In this document: in pieces, positions 53,748 through 62,988 of the stretch
Numbering within the stretch: the stretch's first letter is position 1
Layout of the letters: each line of letters begins with the position of its first letter
Assembly (NCBI GenBank): GCA_942491885.1
Contig: CALOCQ010000002.1
Span: 1,116,001-1,180,000, forward strand
Source: CALBPI01 sp942491885
Lineage (GTDB): Bacteria; Pseudomonadota; Gammaproteobacteria; Steroidobacterales; Woeseiaceae
Reading direction: 5' to 3'
DNA length: 64,000 bases
Program-made: the position numbers and the translations under genes
The notes under the pieces: generated by a model
Seen by the model: only the letters and a program-made list of their open reading frames with translations
Database searches by the model: none
Told to the model about the DNA's origin: nothing

Positions 53748-54370
53748 CGCAGCGACGCCTGCATCTGCTGGTAGTCGTCGAGACGCTCGCGGCTTGCACC
53801 CAGCTCCTCGGCCAGATAGTCGAGATGATCTTCAAGCTGGCCTTTGCGCTCGGCAAGATCCTTGGTCTGCGACAGAATGTATAAACGCTCCTGAGCGGTG
53901 AGGCCTTCGCCAATCATGCGCAGGGTCTCCTGCGCAATGTCATCGTCGATCTGGTCGATCTCGCTCTCGGTACTGGAGATCTCGTTGACCAGCCGCGTCA
54001 CGTCGTAGCGAAGTTCATAGAGCGTACGACCGTCTTCGTAAGCGCTGAGGAACGCCGGCTCCGCGTGTACGGGGCAAACACCGTTATAGCTGCCACCACG
54101 TTCGCCCAGGGTATAACCGTTCTGCGGGCGACAAAATTGCTGCAAGCCTTCATCGCGACCGGCCTGGTATTCGGCAAGATCCGGCTGCACACCAGCCTTG
54201 GCGCAGGCCTTGCGATAATTTCCGATTGTTGCGCCGCTGCGGCCCATCAGCCCATCTTCATAGCCGACGGTACGCCAATCTGACATCTGGCATTCCTCCG
54301 CGCTCATCGAAGCGCAACCACCCAGCGCCAACATTGCCAGTGCAATAATAGTTAATCGAAAATACATCAT
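53744..54370 (-). CDS. DUF2799 lipoprotein
   Basis: 208 residues; signal IALAMLALGGC with lipobox LGGC. DUF2799 body: WRTVGYEDGLMGRSGATIG, repeated AEYQAGRDEGLQQFC and Cys-containing YNGVCPVHAEPAFLSAYEDG, then a long coiled coil (VNEISSTESEIDQIDDD and ERKGQLEDHLDYLAEELGAS). Function unknown; outer-membrane or periplasm. Confidence 0.88.
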   Translation of the reverse strand: MMYFRLTIIALAMLALGGCASMSAEECQMSDWRTVGYEDGLMGRSGATIGNYRKACAKAGVQPDLAEYQAGRDEGLQQFCRPQNGYTLGERGGSYNGVCPVHAEPAFLSAYEDGRTLYELRYDVTRLVNEISSTESEIDQIDDDIAQETLRMIGEGLTAQERLYILSQTKDLAERKGQLEDHLDYLAEELGASRERLDDYQQMQASLR

Positions 54371-54469
54371 CGTCGCGTCCTCCCGGATTCTGGGACAGAC
54401 GTTAACTGCTATTGGCTGAATCGCAGATGAACCACGTCACGAATTGCGGGACATACGGTGATACCGGGA

Positions 54470-54817
54470 TTATGTCTTATCGGCTGACGGTGGCTGGCTG
54501 AACCAGAACTCGATCTCGGCGGTGAATACCTCAAAGCGCGCCGCATGCGGCTGGTTGGGCGCAAGCTCATACCAGTCGCCCGGGCCAAACCGCTGCTCCC
54601 CGTCGTCCGTAATCAGGATGAGTTCCCCAACGGTTATCAGACCAACGTTGTGAGTATCGTGGTCGTGGCGGGCGATCTCGGTGCCGGCCGGGTAGGAGGC
54701 GAACAGCACCTCGCAACCGTCTGCCGCGAGCCGGTAGGCGTCGAACGGTCCTGAAAAAGGCTCAAGCGCCGTCACAAGCGCCGGGAAAGGTGACGCGATC
54801 TGCGGTGTTTCGGTCAT
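54470..54817 (-). CDS. Small cupin protein
   Basis: 115 residues, one cupin barrel. Metal motif 1 GTEIARHDHDTHNVGLITVGE has two His and a Glu; motif 2 ELAPNQPHAARF supplies the last His. An alternative start 7 codons up is possible. Could be a sugar or small-ligand enzyme or sensor; no context clue. Confidence 0.8.
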   Translation of the reverse strand: MTETPQIASPFPALVTALEPFSGPFDAYRLAADGCEVLFASYPAGTEIARHDHDTHNVGLITVGELILITDDGEQRFGPGDWYELAPNQPHAARFEVFTAEIEFWFSQPPSADKT

Positions 54818-54964
54818 AGCGGTGGGTCTCTGATCCAATCCGGCAGCGCGCCGAACTTTCGTTGTGGAATAATGGCGCTGTCCTCGGACGAACTCAAATG
54901 TCAGGCTGCCATAGAGCAGCCGGCAGCGTCGTGCGGACGCGGTTCAACAGAGGGGACAGGTCGA

Positions 54965-56308
54965 ATGCCCGGCCAGAAAACACAACTGTTCACAGCGCGC
55001 ACGGCGATGTCGATCGTCGTTGCCAACATGATCGGCACCGGGGTGTTCACCAGCCTGGGCTTCCAGCTGCAGGATATCCAATCGGGTTTTGTGCTGATGA
55101 TGCTGTGGGCGGTTGGCGGCGTCATCGCGTTCTGCGGGGCGATGACCTACGCCGAGCTGGGCGCTGCGCTGCCGCGGTCCGGCGGTGAGTACTACTTTCT
55201 GGGCAAGATCTATCATCCCGCCGCAGGCTTTGTGTCCGGCTGGATCTCGGCGACGGTCGGCTTCGCCGGGCCGACGGCGCTCGCCGCCATCACCTTCGCA
55301 AGCTACCTGGGATCGACCTTCGAGAATTTGCCCGTACGACCGGCCGCCATCGCTTTGGTTGCAGTGCTCACGGTGCTGCATGCGACCCACCGGCGCACCA
55401 GCGGCGGTGTTCAGCTGGCATTTACGTCGATCAAAGTCGTGCTTATCGTGGTGTTTTGCGTGCTGGCGTTCGCGTTGGTCGGGGAGCCGCAGGACATCGG
55501 TTTCGCACCCCGCGCCGGCGACGGTGCGCTGCTGACCAGCGGTGCGTTCGCGGTATCGCTGATCTATGTCAGCTACGCCTACACCGGCTGGAACGTCGCG
55601 ACCTATCTGTCGAGCGAGCTCGATAATCCACAAAAGAATCTGCCGTGGGTGCTTGGGCTAGGAACCGTGCTCGTGGCGAGCCTGTATCTCGCGTTGAACT
55701 ACGTGTTTCTGTATGTAGCGCCGATTGATGCAATGCGCGGACAGGTCGAAATCGGCTATATCGCCGCCGAGAATGCGTTCGGCAGTGGCGGCGCGGACAT
55801 CATGGGCGTGGTACTGGCGCTGCTGCTGATATCCACGGTCAGCGCGATGATCATCGCCGGCCCGCGTGTTTATCACGCGATCGGGCAGGACCATGGCTTC
55901 TTCAGGGTACTGGCAAAGACCAATCGGCACGGTGTACCGGCGTTAGCAATCTATGTGCAAGGCGCCCTGACGATCCTGTTCATCATCACCTCGCCGTTCG
56001 AGTTCATATTGCTGTTTTCCGGCTTCACACTCGCGCTGAATACCTTCGCGGCCGTGCTGGGTGTCTTCGTGCTGCGTTGGCGCCAGCCTGATTTACCGAG
56101 GCCTTTCCGGGCCTGGGGCTACCCCGTGACGCCGCTTGTTTTTCTGGCGCTGACCGGCTGGACGCTGTGGTTCGTGCTCACCGATGAGCCGCGTGCGGGA
56201 CTGCTCGGGCTGGGCGTGATTGCTGTGGGCGTGGTGTTCTATTTCATCACCGCGCACGGGCGTGATGCGGGCGCAGCTATCGGCAGTGACCCCGACGTAC
56301 GCGGCTAA
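54965..56308 (+). CDS. APC-family amino acid permease
   Basis: 447 residues from ATG 54965 with GAGGGG upstream; the frame open to 54872 is weakly supported. TM1 has the substrate motif MIGTGVFTSLGFQL, TM6 is in SLIYVSYAYTGWNVATYL, and later segments include GPRVYHAIGQDHGFF. Twelve helices expected. Substrate not identifiable. Confidence 0.9.
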   Translation: MPGQKTQLFTARTAMSIVVANMIGTGVFTSLGFQLQDIQSGFVLMMLWAVGGVIAFCGAMTYAELGAALPRSGGEYYFLGKIYHPAAGFVSGWISATVGFAGPTALAAITFASYLGSTFENLPVRPAAIALVAVLTVLHATHRRTSGGVQLAFTSIKVVLIVVFCVLAFALVGEPQDIGFAPRAGDGALLTSGAFAVSLIYVSYAYTGWNVATYLSSELDNPQKNLPWVLGLGTVLVASLYLALNYVFLYVAPIDAMRGQVEIGYIAAENAFGSGGADIMGVVLALLLISTVSAMIIAGPRVYHAIGQDHGFFRVLAKTNRHGVPALAIYVQGALTILFIITSPFEFILLFSGFTLALNTFAAVLGVFVLRWRQPDLPRPFRAWGYPVTPLVFLALTGWTLWFVLTDEPRAGLLGLGVIAVGVVFYFITAHGRDAGAAIGSDPDVRG

Positions 56309-56407
56309 TGCCTAACAGTAGAGCACCAGTAAGAGTAAGACCGAGCATCGAAACTGGCTTGGCACTCAGTCTTATCTATCACTCGTGCACTACGTTAGCG
56401 GAATAGC

Positions 56408-56836
56408 TCACTCCGTTTTGTAGGTCTTTCGCATGTAGGCGACAGACGCCCGCACCAGCGCCTTGAGCGTCTTCAGATCAATCGCATCCAGGTCCTTGAT
56501 GTAGAGGCAGGACTTGCCGAGCTTGTGTGGCCCGAGTTTTTTCATCAATGCCGCGTGACGATCAAAGCCGCCCATGATGTAGATCGTCAGGTCTTGCTTG
56601 CGTGACGAAAATCCGGTCAGCATGAACTCACCTTCTCGCCCGGTTTCGTACTTGTAGTGGTAGGTGCCATAGCCCACGATCTGCGCGCCCCACATCTTCG
56701 CCGGCCGCCGCGTGACCGCGTGCATGATCTCATCAACCTGATGACACTGACGCCGGCGTTTGTCGTCCGCGATCGCCGCCAGATAGTCAGCGACGGATGC
56801 CTCGCTCGGCTGCGTCTTGTTCTTTGCTGTGGCCAT
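56408..56836 (-). CDS. DUF1801 domain protein
   Basis: 142 residues with the DUF1801 (YdhG-like) fold: VADYLAAIADDKRRRQCHQV, KMWGAQIVGYGTYHYKYETG, FSSRKQDLTIYIMGGF and KSCLYIKDLDAIDLKTLKAL. Possibly binds a small iron or ligand; unknown. 30 bp downstream of bioY on the same strand. Confidence 0.88.
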   Translation of the reverse strand: MATAKNKTQPSEASVADYLAAIADDKRRRQCHQVDEIMHAVTRRPAKMWGAQIVGYGTYHYKYETGREGEFMLTGFSSRKQDLTIYIMGGFDRHAALMKKLGPHKLGKSCLYIKDLDAIDLKTLKALVRASVAYMRKTYKTE

Positions 56837-56866
56837 AACTTTCCCCGTTGCTGCGGCGGGAATTCT

Positions 56867-57388
56867 TCAGCGTCGTCGCTGATCCGCCAGCAATACGATA
56901 ACACCGGCAACCACGGACTTGATCAGCGCGCCGGCGATAAACGGCTGGATGCCGTTGAACCATGCCGCCGCCGGACCAACGCTGAAGCCCAGCATACCGC
57001 CACCGACGCCCAGAATGATGGCGTGCCCGCCCAGCATGATCAGAAACAGCCGCCACACCGGCCGGCGCAGCAGCTTCTTGTCGGAAAGCCAGCCGATGAG
57101 ACAGGCCGCAAACCAGAAACCGAGCAGATAACCGCCGCTGGGCCCGAACATGGTCCCGAGACCCGACCCGCCATTGGAAAACACCGGTAGCCCGAACGCA
57201 CCGGCGAGAAGATAAATGGCAATGGCGGTGCTGGCACCGTTAAAACCCAGAAATGCGCCCGTCATTAGTACGGCAATCGTCTGGCATGTTTGCGGAATGC
57301 TGGTACCCGGCAAAGGGAAATTGATTTGTGCACCGATGGCGATCAGCGCGGCAAACAGGGCGACACCACCCAAAAACCTGAGGTTCAA
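56867..57388 (-). CDS. bioY: Biotin transporter BioY
   Basis: 173 residues, six helices. BioY signatures AQINFPLPGTSIPQTCQTIA, TGAFLGFNGASTAIAIYLL, GGSGLGTMFGPSGGYLLGFW and the C-terminal FIAGALIKSVVAG. Start is TTG with GGAG ten nt upstream. No EcfA or EcfT genes are near; single BioY proteins can work alone. The region upstream carries a short-repeat array. Confidence 0.9.
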   Translation of the reverse strand: MNLRFLGGVALFAALIAIGAQINFPLPGTSIPQTCQTIAVLMTGAFLGFNGASTAIAIYLLAGAFGLPVFSNGGSGLGTMFGPSGGYLLGFWFAACLIGWLSDKKLLRRPVWRLFLIMLGGHAIILGVGGGMLGFSVGPAAAWFNGIQPFIAGALIKSVVAGVIVLLADQRRR

Positions 57389-57822
57389 AATCTGCTGCTC
57401 CGGCCAGCCAGAGCAAACTGGTCACTTGGGGCGTTTCGGCCATACCCGATCATTCGGCGATCTCCGCGGTACACGTGGTGGGCCGGAACTATAGCGCATT
57501 CGGGGTGCCGCCCCTAGCAGCCGTCCGATTGCGCATTGTTGCCGGAAAATTCAAATCTGAGACGATATATGCAGACGCGTCGTTTGCTGCAGCATATACA
57601 GGTAAAACTGCAGCAATTTCTGTTTTATGCAGCATTTTATGAAACAGAAGAACAGATTACGCTTAGAAGGCACTCTTTCAAACCACTGTTTTTATTAGTT
57701 ATAAAAGATTTTTCCGAAAGTATTCCGTTGACTCGTTCTTGGGTTGGATAAAAAACGCAGCAAATATTCAGGACACCTCGGAACATCATACATGCTGCAT
57801 TTTGTTGCACCTGAGCCCGCCA
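57389..57822. promoter_or_regulatory. 434-bp AT-rich gene-poor region with GCAGCA repeats
   Basis: Lies between bioY and the glycosylase gene. GCAGCA followed by A/T triplets occurs at 57589, 57610, 57629 (20-bp steps) and 57757, with an inverted copy at 57793-57798; the first overlaps the palindrome TGCTGCAGCA. May be the binding array of a regulator. A 71-codon frame at 57536-57751 exists but has no family match I recognise and odd composition. Confidence 0.35.
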
Positions 57823-58386
57823 TCATCGCGCCGGTATCGCATCGACAAAATACGGCGCGATCGCCGCTTTCCAGGCATCGATCTTTTGCGGCAGGCGCAT
57901 TGCGGCGTGGGCAGGGCTGGTCGATGGCAGCCGGCAGGTGACCAGTTTGGCCAACGAGTCGGGCAAGCCCGGGCGCACGTACTTACGGAACGCATCATCG
58001 GCGGCCGCACCGTTGAAGAACACCGCCCGGATGCCCGGATAATCGGCCAGCAGCCCGGCCAGGTCGTTGGCAACAATGGTTTGCTGCCGGATATCGGCAT
58101 CCAGACTGCCGGGGCGCTCGCATTCACCAAGCACATCCCACATTGCCACACCGGCTTTGACGAGCGCGTCCAGCCTTTGCGGATAGCCGAGCGTTGCATC
58201 TACTCCGAACAAGGCCTGCATGATCGGCCAGAACCCGTTTCTCGGATGCGCATAGTACTGCTGCTCGTCGAGCGAGCGCCTGCCCGGCATCGAGCCAAGC
58301 ACAAGAATACGCGGTGCCCCTGCTATAACCGGCGCAAAACTGCGTGCGAGGTCCCGCGCGGAGTCATCAGCCATCATCAGGCCCAT
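57823..58386 (-). CDS. Hypoxanthine/uracil DNA glycosylase (UDG family 6-like)
   Basis: 187 residues. Motif LVLGSMPGRRSLDEQQYYAHPRNGFWPIM is the family 6 (HDG) signature, split here as ILVLGSMPGRRSL and YYAHPRNGFW; motif 2 is RLPSTSPAHAAM. Removes deaminated bases (hypoxanthine or uracil) from DNA. An ATG five codons in (MADDSARD) could be the real start. The 5' end overlaps the TRIC gene by 20 bp. Confidence 0.9.
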   Translation of the reverse strand: MGLMMADDSARDLARSFAPVIAGAPRILVLGSMPGRRSLDEQQYYAHPRNGFWPIMQALFGVDATLGYPQRLDALVKAGVAMWDVLGECERPGSLDADIRQQTIVANDLAGLLADYPGIRAVFFNGAAADDAFRKYVRPGLPDSLAKLVTCRLPSTSPAHAAMRLPQKIDAWKAAIAPYFVDAIPAR

Positions 58387-59002
58387 GCGGCGGGCGCTGG
58401 GTGGCTATCGGCAGACGCCAGCCGTAGCGAATGGCCATGAAACGTAGCGAGAAACAGGCGATCGCGCCGGCGAACATCGCTGGCGCACGCGCCAGACCCA
58501 GCGCATCGGCAGCGACGACGATTATCGCCCCGACCAGCGCCGCACTCGCATAGAGCTCCGAGCGCAGCACGGCAGGCACTTCGGCTACCAGAACATCGCG
58601 CACCATGCCGCCGCCGATACCGCTCAACACGCCGAGCAACACCGCGCTGGTAGGCGTCAGGCCGAAAGTCAGTGCTTTCGACGTGCCCGCGACCGCGAAC
58701 AGGCCAAGACCCGCCGCGTCCAGCATCTGCACCGGGTTGCGGAAGTGCTCGACGAGGTCGCTCTTGTAGAAGACCACGACGCCCGCCACGCAGGCCACCA
58801 CCAGGTAGCGCCAATCGGCCAGTGATGCCGGCGGGGTCGCGCCAATCAATGCGTCGCGGATGATGCCACCCGCGGTGGCTGCGGCGAATGACAGCACCAG
58901 CACGCCAAACAGGTCGACCTCACGGCGCACGCCGACCGTCGCACCACTGGCGGCGAACACGAACGTGCCGAGCAGGTCGATGATTGATATCCACGATGGC
59001 AT
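58367..59002 (-). CDS. TRIC family (UPF0126/YicG) cation channel
   Basis: 211 residues, seven helices with an internal duplication: FVFAASGATVGVRREVDLFG and GGIIRDALIG in one half, LGLFAVAGTSKALTFGLTPT and GGGMVRDVLVAEVPAVL in the other. Bacterial TRIC proteins conduct monovalent cations. Start near MPSWISIIDLLGT. Confidence 0.9.
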   Translation of the reverse strand: MPSWISIIDLLGTFVFAASGATVGVRREVDLFGVLVLSFAAATAGGIIRDALIGATPPASLADWRYLVVACVAGVVVFYKSDLVEHFRNPVQMLDAAGLGLFAVAGTSKALTFGLTPTSAVLLGVLSGIGGGMVRDVLVAEVPAVLRSELYASAALVGAIIVVAADALGLARAPAMFAGAIACFSLRFMAIRYGWRLPIATQRPPHGPDDG

Positions 59003-59102
59003 AACGTTTTCCTTCCGGAAATGCGGGAGTGTAGTCGATGCACCACGAGCTGTAATGTAGGCTCATGATTGAGCTGTATGGCCCACGCTGCGAGGCACAG
59101 GT

Positions 59103-59396
59103 ATGAATGACGACAAAATCGAGGTCGAAAACATCAATACCCCGGGGCGTAAGACACGCGTCAATGCAGGAAAATACAGGGCGATGCGTGACGCCTACCT
59201 GAAAGCCCTGCCTGACAAGGCGCCGGGAGCGACCCAGAGGGAGATGCTGGAACGCCTGCAACCCTATCTTCCACAAGACCTTTTTCCAGAGGGTAAGACA
59301 TCGGGATGGTGGGCAAAGACCGTCCAGCTGGATCTTGAGGCGAAAGCACTGGTTATTCGCACTGCGACACGGCCAATTCGCTGGCACAAAGCCTAA
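59103..59396 (+). CDS. Small conserved hypothetical protein (DUF6958-like)
   Basis: 97 residues, soluble. Opens with NDDKIEVENINTPGRKTRVN, contains MRDAYLKALPDKAPGATQRE, LPQDLFPEGKTSGWWAKTVQ and ends ATRPIRWHKA. The conserved Trp pair and the Arg/Lys-rich ends resemble small DUF6958-type proteins in a helix-turn-helix-like fold; I do not know the function. Confidence 0.7.
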   Translation: MNDDKIEVENINTPGRKTRVNAGKYRAMRDAYLKALPDKAPGATQREMLERLQPYLPQDLFPEGKTSGWWAKTVQLDLEAKALVIRTATRPIRWHKA

Positions 59397-59468
59397 AGCT
59401 GGGCCACTGCCGGCCGCTAACTGAATGTCGGCATCGGTTTTACGACCTTTGCTATGAATCGGTGATGC

Positions 59469-61328
59469 GTGCTGGGAGAGGACGTGGCAGACCAACAAAA
59501 GAATAATCTCGGCCGTTATGAATTGAAGCGGATTCTCGGGCGTGGCTCACAAGGGCGCGTCTATCTCGGCTATGACCCCGACCTGCAACGCGATGTGGCG
59601 ATCAAGATCCTCACCTCTAACAAGGCGGAGTTCAATCTCACCGGCAGCAATGGCGCGCCGCTGGAGGCTTTGGTTTCCAGCCGGCTGAAGCATCCCAACA
59701 TCATCCCGATTCACGATATCGGCAACAGCGATATCGGCCCGTATCTGGTGTTCGGCTACGTTACCGGCGGCACCTTCGCCACGGAGCTTGCCAGTCGTGG
59801 CCGCTATGAGCTCGCCGAGGCGGTGCCGCTAATGGCGAAAATCCTGGCTGCCGTTGCGAAAGCGCATGAAGCTGGCGTTTTGCACCTTGATCTGGGCCCG
59901 CGCAATATCATGCTGGACGCCGAGGGACGGCCGCAGATCATGGACTTCGGTCTGGCCCAGTTCGTGAACTTCCAGCGCGAGGATCTGGGGCTGGCCACAG
60001 GCACGCTGCGCTACATGGCACCGGAGCACTTTCTGCGCCAGGAACTGGGGCCGTTCACGGACGTCTTCGCGCTGGCCTCGACTTTCTATGAAATGCTGAC
60101 CGGCCAACGTGCAATACCGGGCGAGGACATGCCCTCTATCCAGCGCAATATCGTCGCGGCCAGCGTCGACTTCGAGGCATTGCGCGCGTTGCCGCATAGC
60201 GAGCACATCGTTCGATTCTTCAAGGGCGCGTTTGTTTCTGACTACGAGCAACGCTTCCAGAATGCGGGCCAGATGCTCGAAGCCTTCAATACAATGATTA
60301 CCGCCGCCGGGCTCGCCGATGCCGCGCGCACCGACAGCCCGAGTCACAGCACCGTCGACTTTTTGCTGCGCCGCATGCAGCACAAGAAGGACTTTCCGGC
60401 CATCTCCAGCACGCTGACCGAGATCAACCGGCTGGCCGGCGACGATGCCAATGCATCCGCAGACAAGCTCGCCAACGTGATCCTGCGCGACCTGTCCCTG
60501 ACCAGCAAACTACTGACGATGGCGAACTCCGGCTTCTACGGCAGCCGCGCCGCCGAAGTCGGCAGCGTGTCGCAGGCCGTCGTATTGCTCGGCGTGCAGC
60601 AGGTACGCATGGTCGCATCGAGTCTGACACTCTTCGGGCACCTTAAGGGCGACTCGCACACACTGCGCGACTCGATGACCAAGTCGTTCCTGAGTGGCCT
60701 GATCGCCCGCCACCTCGCCCGACGCGCCAAGCTGCGCGACGCCGAGGAGGCCTTCATCGCCGGTCTTTGCCAGAACCTGGGTGAAAATCTCGTCATCTAC
60801 TATTTCGGTGAAGAGCACGAGGTCATCGAGAAGGCGCGCGAGGAAGACGGGCTGACGCGACGCGAGGCGACACAACAAGTGCTCGGCATTGCGTATTCCG
60901 AACTCGGTGCAGCGGTCGCAAAAATCTGGTCGTTGCCGCACGCCATTGTCGATGCCATTAACGGCGTGCCGGACGGCGCGCTGCCGGCCCCGGCCGATGA
61001 CGGCGAGGCGATTCGTAATCTGTCCGTGCTTGCTAACGAGTTGTGCAACCTCTTCGCGACCGAAAGCGAGGCGGAACTGACCGCAGCGCTGGACGCGCTG
61101 TGCGAACAGTTCTCGGCGACCACAACATTGCCGCCGGCCTATCTGCACAAGTTATTTGAAGCCGCATTCGACAAGCTGAAGCAATTTGCCCCGGTGTTTG
61201 AGATCAACGTTGCCGAAAGCGCATTCTGTAAGAACGTTGCCGCATGGCTGAAAATGCGCGGGCGCGAGCTCGCGGCTGAGGCCGAAGCAGAGGCTGAAGC
61301 GGATATCCCCAGCGCCGCACGCGGGTGA
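59469..61328 (+). CDS. Ser/Thr protein kinase fused to an HDOD domain
   Basis: 619 residues; start GTG 59469, GTG 59484 possible. Kinase domain (about 17-285): glycine loop ILGRGSQGRVYLG, Lys46 in VAIKIL, catalytic loop HLDLGPRN (139-146), DFG at 159-161 and APE at 184-186. The HRD Arg is Leu and the catalytic-loop Lys (DLKP) is Gly, while Asp141 and Asn146 stay. Residues about 300-500 form an HDOD domain (FPAISSTLTEINRLAGDDAN, ILRDLSLTSKLLTMANSGFY). The tail is acidic, with AEAEAEAEAD. Likely a signalling protein acting on cell-cycle or chemotaxis-type outputs; unknown. Confidence 0.88.
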   Translation: MLGEDVADQQKNNLGRYELKRILGRGSQGRVYLGYDPDLQRDVAIKILTSNKAEFNLTGSNGAPLEALVSSRLKHPNIIPIHDIGNSDIGPYLVFGYVTGGTFATELASRGRYELAEAVPLMAKILAAVAKAHEAGVLHLDLGPRNIMLDAEGRPQIMDFGLAQFVNFQREDLGLATGTLRYMAPEHFLRQELGPFTDVFALASTFYEMLTGQRAIPGEDMPSIQRNIVAASVDFEALRALPHSEHIVRFFKGAFVSDYEQRFQNAGQMLEAFNTMITAAGLADAARTDSPSHSTVDFLLRRMQHKKDFPAISSTLTEINRLAGDDANASADKLANVILRDLSLTSKLLTMANSGFYGSRAAEVGSVSQAVVLLGVQQVRMVASSLTLFGHLKGDSHTLRDSMTKSFLSGLIARHLARRAKLRDAEEAFIAGLCQNLGENLVIYYFGEEHEVIEKAREEDGLTRREATQQVLGIAYSELGAAVAKIWSLPHAIVDAINGVPDGALPAPADDGEAIRNLSVLANELCNLFATESEAELTAALDALCEQFSATTTLPPAYLHKLFEAAFDKLKQFAPVFEINVAESAFCKNVAAWLKMRGRELAAEAEAEAEADIPSAARG

Positions 61329-61406
61329 CATAAACCAACGCGGCGTGGCAAAACACACGCCGCTGCTCTAACCTTTGCGCCTTGATCTTATGATTGAGGT
61401 TCTCCC

Positions 61407-62978
61407 ATGAGCGATGTGCAAGTAGGCAAGCCACAAACCGGCTTTCTGGGCTGGGTCGAGCGTTCCGGCAACCGCCTCCCGGATCCCGTATTCATCTTCT
61501 TCTGGCTCATTGCCGGGCTGGTGGTGGTCAGCGTCATAGCCCAGCTATCCGGCATGTCCGCACCGCATCCGACCCGCCTGGACGCTAATGGCAACGCCAT
61601 TGTTATCAGCGCGCAAAGCCTGCTGAGCGCGAATAATATTCAGCGCCTGTGGGTCGATATGCCGCAGACCTTTACCCACTTCCACCCGTTGGGCTATGTG
61701 CTCGTTGTAATGCTTGGCGCGGGTATCGCGGAGCGCTCCGGTTTATTTGGTACCGCCATGCGCGGTGCGGTGCGCAACGCGCCGAAATACCTGCTGACGC
61801 CGATGGTCGCGCTGGTCGCGATGGTCGGCAACCTGGCCGCCGATGCCGCTTATGTTGTTCTGATTCCGCTGGCCGGCGTTTTGTACGCCGCGGCCGGTCG
61901 CCATCCGGTAGCCGGCATCGCCGCAGCGTTTGCTGGTGTCTCGGGCGGCTTCTCCGCCAACCTGCTGCCCGGCCAGCTCGATGCGTTGTTATTCGGTATC
62001 ACCGAGGCCGCCGCCGAGAGTCTGGTACCGAGCTGGGATGCCAACATCGCCGGCAACTGGTATTTCATCGCCGCCATGACATTCATTTTTCTGCCGGTCA
62101 TCTGGGCCGTCACCGATCGCATTATCGAGCCGCGGCTCGGTGCTTTTCGCGCCGAGGGCCACCTCGCCAGTCTCGCTTCTGATGGTGATAAGCCGCTGGA
62201 TGCGGGCGAGAAGCGCGGCCTGAAACTTGCCGGTCTCGCCGCACTCGCCATCATCGCGCTATGGATCGGTTTCACCATCGGGCCGGGCACACCGCTGATC
62301 GACGAAGCCGCATCGCCGGAAGCGCGCATGCGCCCGTTCTACAGCTCGCTGGTGGCCGGCTTCTTTGTGCTGTTCGTGGCCTGTGGCTGGGCCTATGGCG
62401 CGGCCAGCGGCACGGTTAAAGACCACCGCGATATCGTCAGAATGATGACCGAGTCGATGGGCGACCTTGCCTACTACATGGTGCTGGCATTCGCTGCTGC
62501 GCACTTTGTCGCGATGTTTAACTGGTCTGAGCTCGGGCTGATTTTCGCCATCATGGGGGCCGATGTGCTGGGCAGCGCCGACCTGCCGATGCCGATCCTG
62601 CTTGGCCTGCTGGTGCTGTTTACCGGCTCTATTAACCTGTTCGTCGGCTCGGCCAGTGCAAAATGGGCGTTGCTCGCGCCGGTCATGGTACCGATGATGA
62701 TGTTGCTCAACGTCAGCCCGGAAATGACCACCGCCGCCTACCGCGTCGGCGATAGCGCAACCAACATCATTACGCCGCTGATGGTTTACTTCCCGCTGAT
62801 ACTGACTTTCTGCCAACGCTGGCAAAAGGACTTCGGTCTCGGCAGCCTGACGGCGACGATGATTCCTTACTCGTTGTGGCTAATGGTCACCGGACTCATC
62901 ATGACAATGACCTGGATCGCACTCGGACTGCCACTTGGCCCCGGAACCAGTGTCGGCTACCAGTTGCCTGTAGGCTGA
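61407..62978 (+). CDS. AbgT-family transporter
   Basis: 523 residues. Family signatures: FLGWVERSGNRLPDPVFIFF at the start, GLFGTAMRGAVRNAPKYLLTP, NLAADAAYVVLIPLAG, SGGFSANLLPGQLDALLFGI, GSASAKWALLAPVMVPMMML and YRVGDSATNIITPLMVYFPL. Exports p-aminobenzoate or sulfonamides, or takes up aminobenzoyl-glutamate, by proton coupling. Stands between the kinase and the ABC exporter genes. Confidence 0.92.
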   Translation: MSDVQVGKPQTGFLGWVERSGNRLPDPVFIFFWLIAGLVVVSVIAQLSGMSAPHPTRLDANGNAIVISAQSLLSANNIQRLWVDMPQTFTHFHPLGYVLVVMLGAGIAERSGLFGTAMRGAVRNAPKYLLTPMVALVAMVGNLAADAAYVVLIPLAGVLYAAAGRHPVAGIAAAFAGVSGGFSANLLPGQLDALLFGITEAAAESLVPSWDANIAGNWYFIAAMTFIFLPVIWAVTDRIIEPRLGAFRAEGHLASLASDGDKPLDAGEKRGLKLAGLAALAIIALWIGFTIGPGTPLIDEAASPEARMRPFYSSLVAGFFVLFVACGWAYGAASGTVKDHRDIVRMMTESMGDLAYYMVLAFAAAHFVAMFNWSELGLIFAIMGADVLGSADLPMPILLGLLVLFTGSINLFVGSASAKWALLAPVMVPMMMLLNVSPEMTTAAYRVGDSATNIITPLMVYFPLILTFCQRWQKDFGLGSLTATMIPYSLWLMVTGLIMTMTWIALGLPLGPGTSVGYQLPVG

Positions 62979-62988
62979 TAACGAATAT

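Noticed and set aside
56309..56407. Imperfect inverted repeat TAAGAC-GAG / CTC-GTCTTA between convergent genes
   Set aside because: One mismatch, long loop and no T-run; too weak to call a terminator.
57536..57751. 71-codon frame in the AT-rich gap
   Set aside because: No family resemblance, no good ribosome-binding site and a repeat-containing region; kept only as part of the gap description.
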